64,000 nucleotides of DNA from Tetrahymena thermophila SB210 (taxonomy: Eukaryota; Ciliophora; Oligohymenophorea; Hymenostomatida; Tetrahymenidae), in contig NW_002476452.1 of assembly GCF_000189635.1 (NCBI RefSeq), forward strand, positions 186,001-250,000. Direction: 5' to 3'. Below, one piece after another: positions 62,791-64,000 of the stretch. The stretch's first letter is position 1, and every line of letters begins with the position of its first letter. Under the pieces are notes generated by a model. It was given only the letters and a program-made list of their open reading frames with translations. It was not told the DNA's origin and ran no database searches. The position numbers and the translations under genes were made by a program.

Positions 62791-62861
62791 GGAGACTTAG
62801 CTCAATGGTAGAGCGCTGGACTCCAAATCCAGCGGTTGCGTGTTCGATTCACGTAGTCTTC
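62791..62861 (+). tRNA. tRNA-Trp (CCA), copy 1
   Basis: A 71-nt cloverleaf. The acceptor GGAGACT/AGTCTTC pairs (one G-T). The D arm has a shorter loop than the other copies. Anticodon loop CTCCAAA gives anticodon CCA, reading UGG Trp. The anticodon stem is CTGGA/TCCAG, compared with TTGGA/TCCAA in the rest: a compensatory base-pair change. A T-rich stretch follows. No CCA end and no intron. Confidence 0.95.
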
Positions 62862-63088
62862 AAATTTTTATTCATAGTGAAAGTTTTTGTAATTTGTCTT
62901 AGAATATTAGAATATTTAATATGTTGTAATTTTCATTCCTTTTTTGACTATATTAGTGATGGTAGGTAATCTAATAGCAAGGACAACTTTATTGCTTAAA
63001 TATAATTTTTAAAAATTGAAGGGTTTTCAAAATTTCTTTAACTTCCTTTACAAAAGTCGCAAATTTTCAAAAACTTTATAATACACAA

Positions 63089-63160
63089 GGAGACTTAGCT
63101 CAAGTGGTAGAGCGTTGGACTCCAAATCCAACGGTTGCGTGTTCGAGTCACGTAGTCTTC
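63089..63160 (+). tRNA. tRNA-Trp (CCA), copy 2
   Basis: A 72-nt cloverleaf with anticodon CCA and D loop CAAGTGGTAG. Preceded by CACAA and followed by AATTTTTT. Confidence 0.96.
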
Positions 63161-63419
63161 AATTTTTTCAAGTCTTTTATTGATTGAATCTTTTGTAATT
63201 TTACTTTAATGGTACAAATTCCATTTCAAATAAAAATAAAACAAATTAATTTTAAAACTAAAAACAAAAAATTCAGATAAATTTTTTACTTGATTGGTTG
63301 AAGTATTCCAAAAAGTTAAAAATAATTGATTTAATTGAATCTTGAATTAAAATTTAATAAATTAATTTTTTAATTTTATGATTGTAGTTCCAAAATAAAG
63401 TAAAACACCTATCATATAA

Positions 63420-63491
63420 GGAGACTTAGCTCAAATGGTAGAGCGTTGGACTCCAAATCCAACGGTTGCGTGTTCGAGTCACATAGTCTTC
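63420..63491 (+). tRNA. tRNA-Trp (CCA), copy 3, T-stem mismatch
   Basis: A 72-nt cloverleaf with anticodon CCA. The T-arm 3' side reads CACAT instead of CACGT, which breaks a C-G pair in the T stem. It could still be functional or could be a decaying copy. Confidence 0.9.
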
Positions 63492-63597
63492 AATTTTTTC
63501 ATAATTAAAATACTCCAATAAATTATAAAATAAATGATTGAATTTAACCCAAAAGTAAAATTTTCTAAAAAAATTTAAAATAGTTTAAAAAATAAAA

Positions 63598-63669
63598 GGA
63601 GACTTAGCTCAAATGGTAGAGCGTTGGACTCCAAATCCAACGGTTGCGTGTTCGAGTCACGTAGTCTTC
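63598..63669 (+). tRNA. tRNA-Trp (CCA), copy 4
   Basis: A 72-nt cloverleaf with anticodon CCA, intact arms, and the D loop CAAATGGTAG of copy 3. Spacer to copy 3 is only 106 nt. Confidence 0.96.
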
Positions 63670-63945
63670 AATTTTTAGACAATTTTTATTTATTTATTTA
63701 ATTTTAGATTTAAATTTGAAATTAGATTGAATTAAATTATTTTTAAATCTCTTTACTAAAAAAAAGTAATAAGAGTTAATGAACATGAAAATGGTTAGAA
63801 TAATTTTTTTAGAATGATAAATATTTTTTAAAAGTTTTATGACAAATAAATTAAATAGATAGATTCAATAAAGGTTTTAAAAATATGGTCTCTTGTTAAA
63901 TTTGATTATTAAAGTTGGAGTTTTAAAATAATTTAAAATACAAAA

Positions 63946-64000
63946 GGAGACTTAGCTCAAGTGGTAGAGCGTTGGACTCCAAATCCAACGGTTGCGTGTT
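63946..64000 (+). tRNA. tRNA-Trp (CCA), copy 5, cut by window end
   Basis: The first 55 nt match copy 2, through the anticodon stem and into the T arm. The gene continues past the right edge, so the array may hold more copies. Confidence 0.93.

Noticed and set aside
1-64000. CRISPR array, insertion sequence or prophage
   Set aside because: No regularly spaced short repeats, transposase or integrase motifs, or bacterial-style operons were seen. The genome is a ciliate nucleus.

Overview
The window reads as ciliate macronuclear DNA, most likely Tetrahymena (T. thermophila or a close relative). It is extremely AT-rich. Genes become legible only when TAA and TAG are read as glutamine and TGA is the sole stop. 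Introns are short, AT-rich and GT..AG. The six 5S rRNA genes agree with the Tetrahymena 5S sequence as I remember it. There is no operon structure: genes lie on both strands, separated by 0.3-3.3 kb of AT-rich DNA. Standard-code ORF calls fragment or miss nearly every gene, so the models below were rebuilt by hand. Conserved-domain frames were followed across introns, and exon sums were checked for divisibility by three where I could.

Layout. 1-12.2 kb: a Ras-like GTPase with a degenerate G-box set (+), the GPI-anchor glycosyltransferase PIG-A (+), a Q/N-rich unknown (-) and a six-exon unknown (+). 12.7-21 kb: the ESCRT-II subunit SNF8/VPS22 (-), a hairpin-rich stretch, and a 1,739-aa Q/N/S-rich protein (+). 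22-31 kb: a DODA/LigB-type extradiol dioxygenase (+), a Piwi-clade Argonaute with a changed catalytic site (-), and an STPGR (PG-rich repeat) protein (-). 32-45 kb: a BET-like bromodomain/NET protein (+), a large NT-C2/coiled-coil/GAR-domain protein (-), a small four-TM protein (+), and a NEK-family kinase with a long coiled-coil tail (-). 45-48.2 kb is gene-poor. 48-58 kb: a highly acidic tail-anchored protein (+), an SP-RING-like protein (-), a secreted gamma-glutamyl hydrolase (+), a tiny zinc-ribbon protein (-), an unknown (+) and a second STPGR-like protein (+). 58.7-60.2 kb: six tandem 5S rRNA genes. 61.5-62.5 kb: a CRAL-TRIO/Sec14-like protein (+). 62.8 kb to the right edge: at least five tandem tRNA-Trp(CCA) genes, the last cut by the window end.

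The genes do not form one pathway. Several fit ciliate biology: a Piwi protein (small-RNA-guided genome or chromatin work), two STPGR proteins, a NEK kinase and a GAR-domain protein (cilia and cortical microtubules), and ESCRT-II plus GPI synthesis (membrane traffic). The most interesting items are the Piwi protein whose DDH catalytic residues read S-E-H, the tandem 5S and tRNA-Trp arrays, the NT-C2/coiled-coil/GAR architecture, and a short stretch with three inverted repeats near 15.2 kb.
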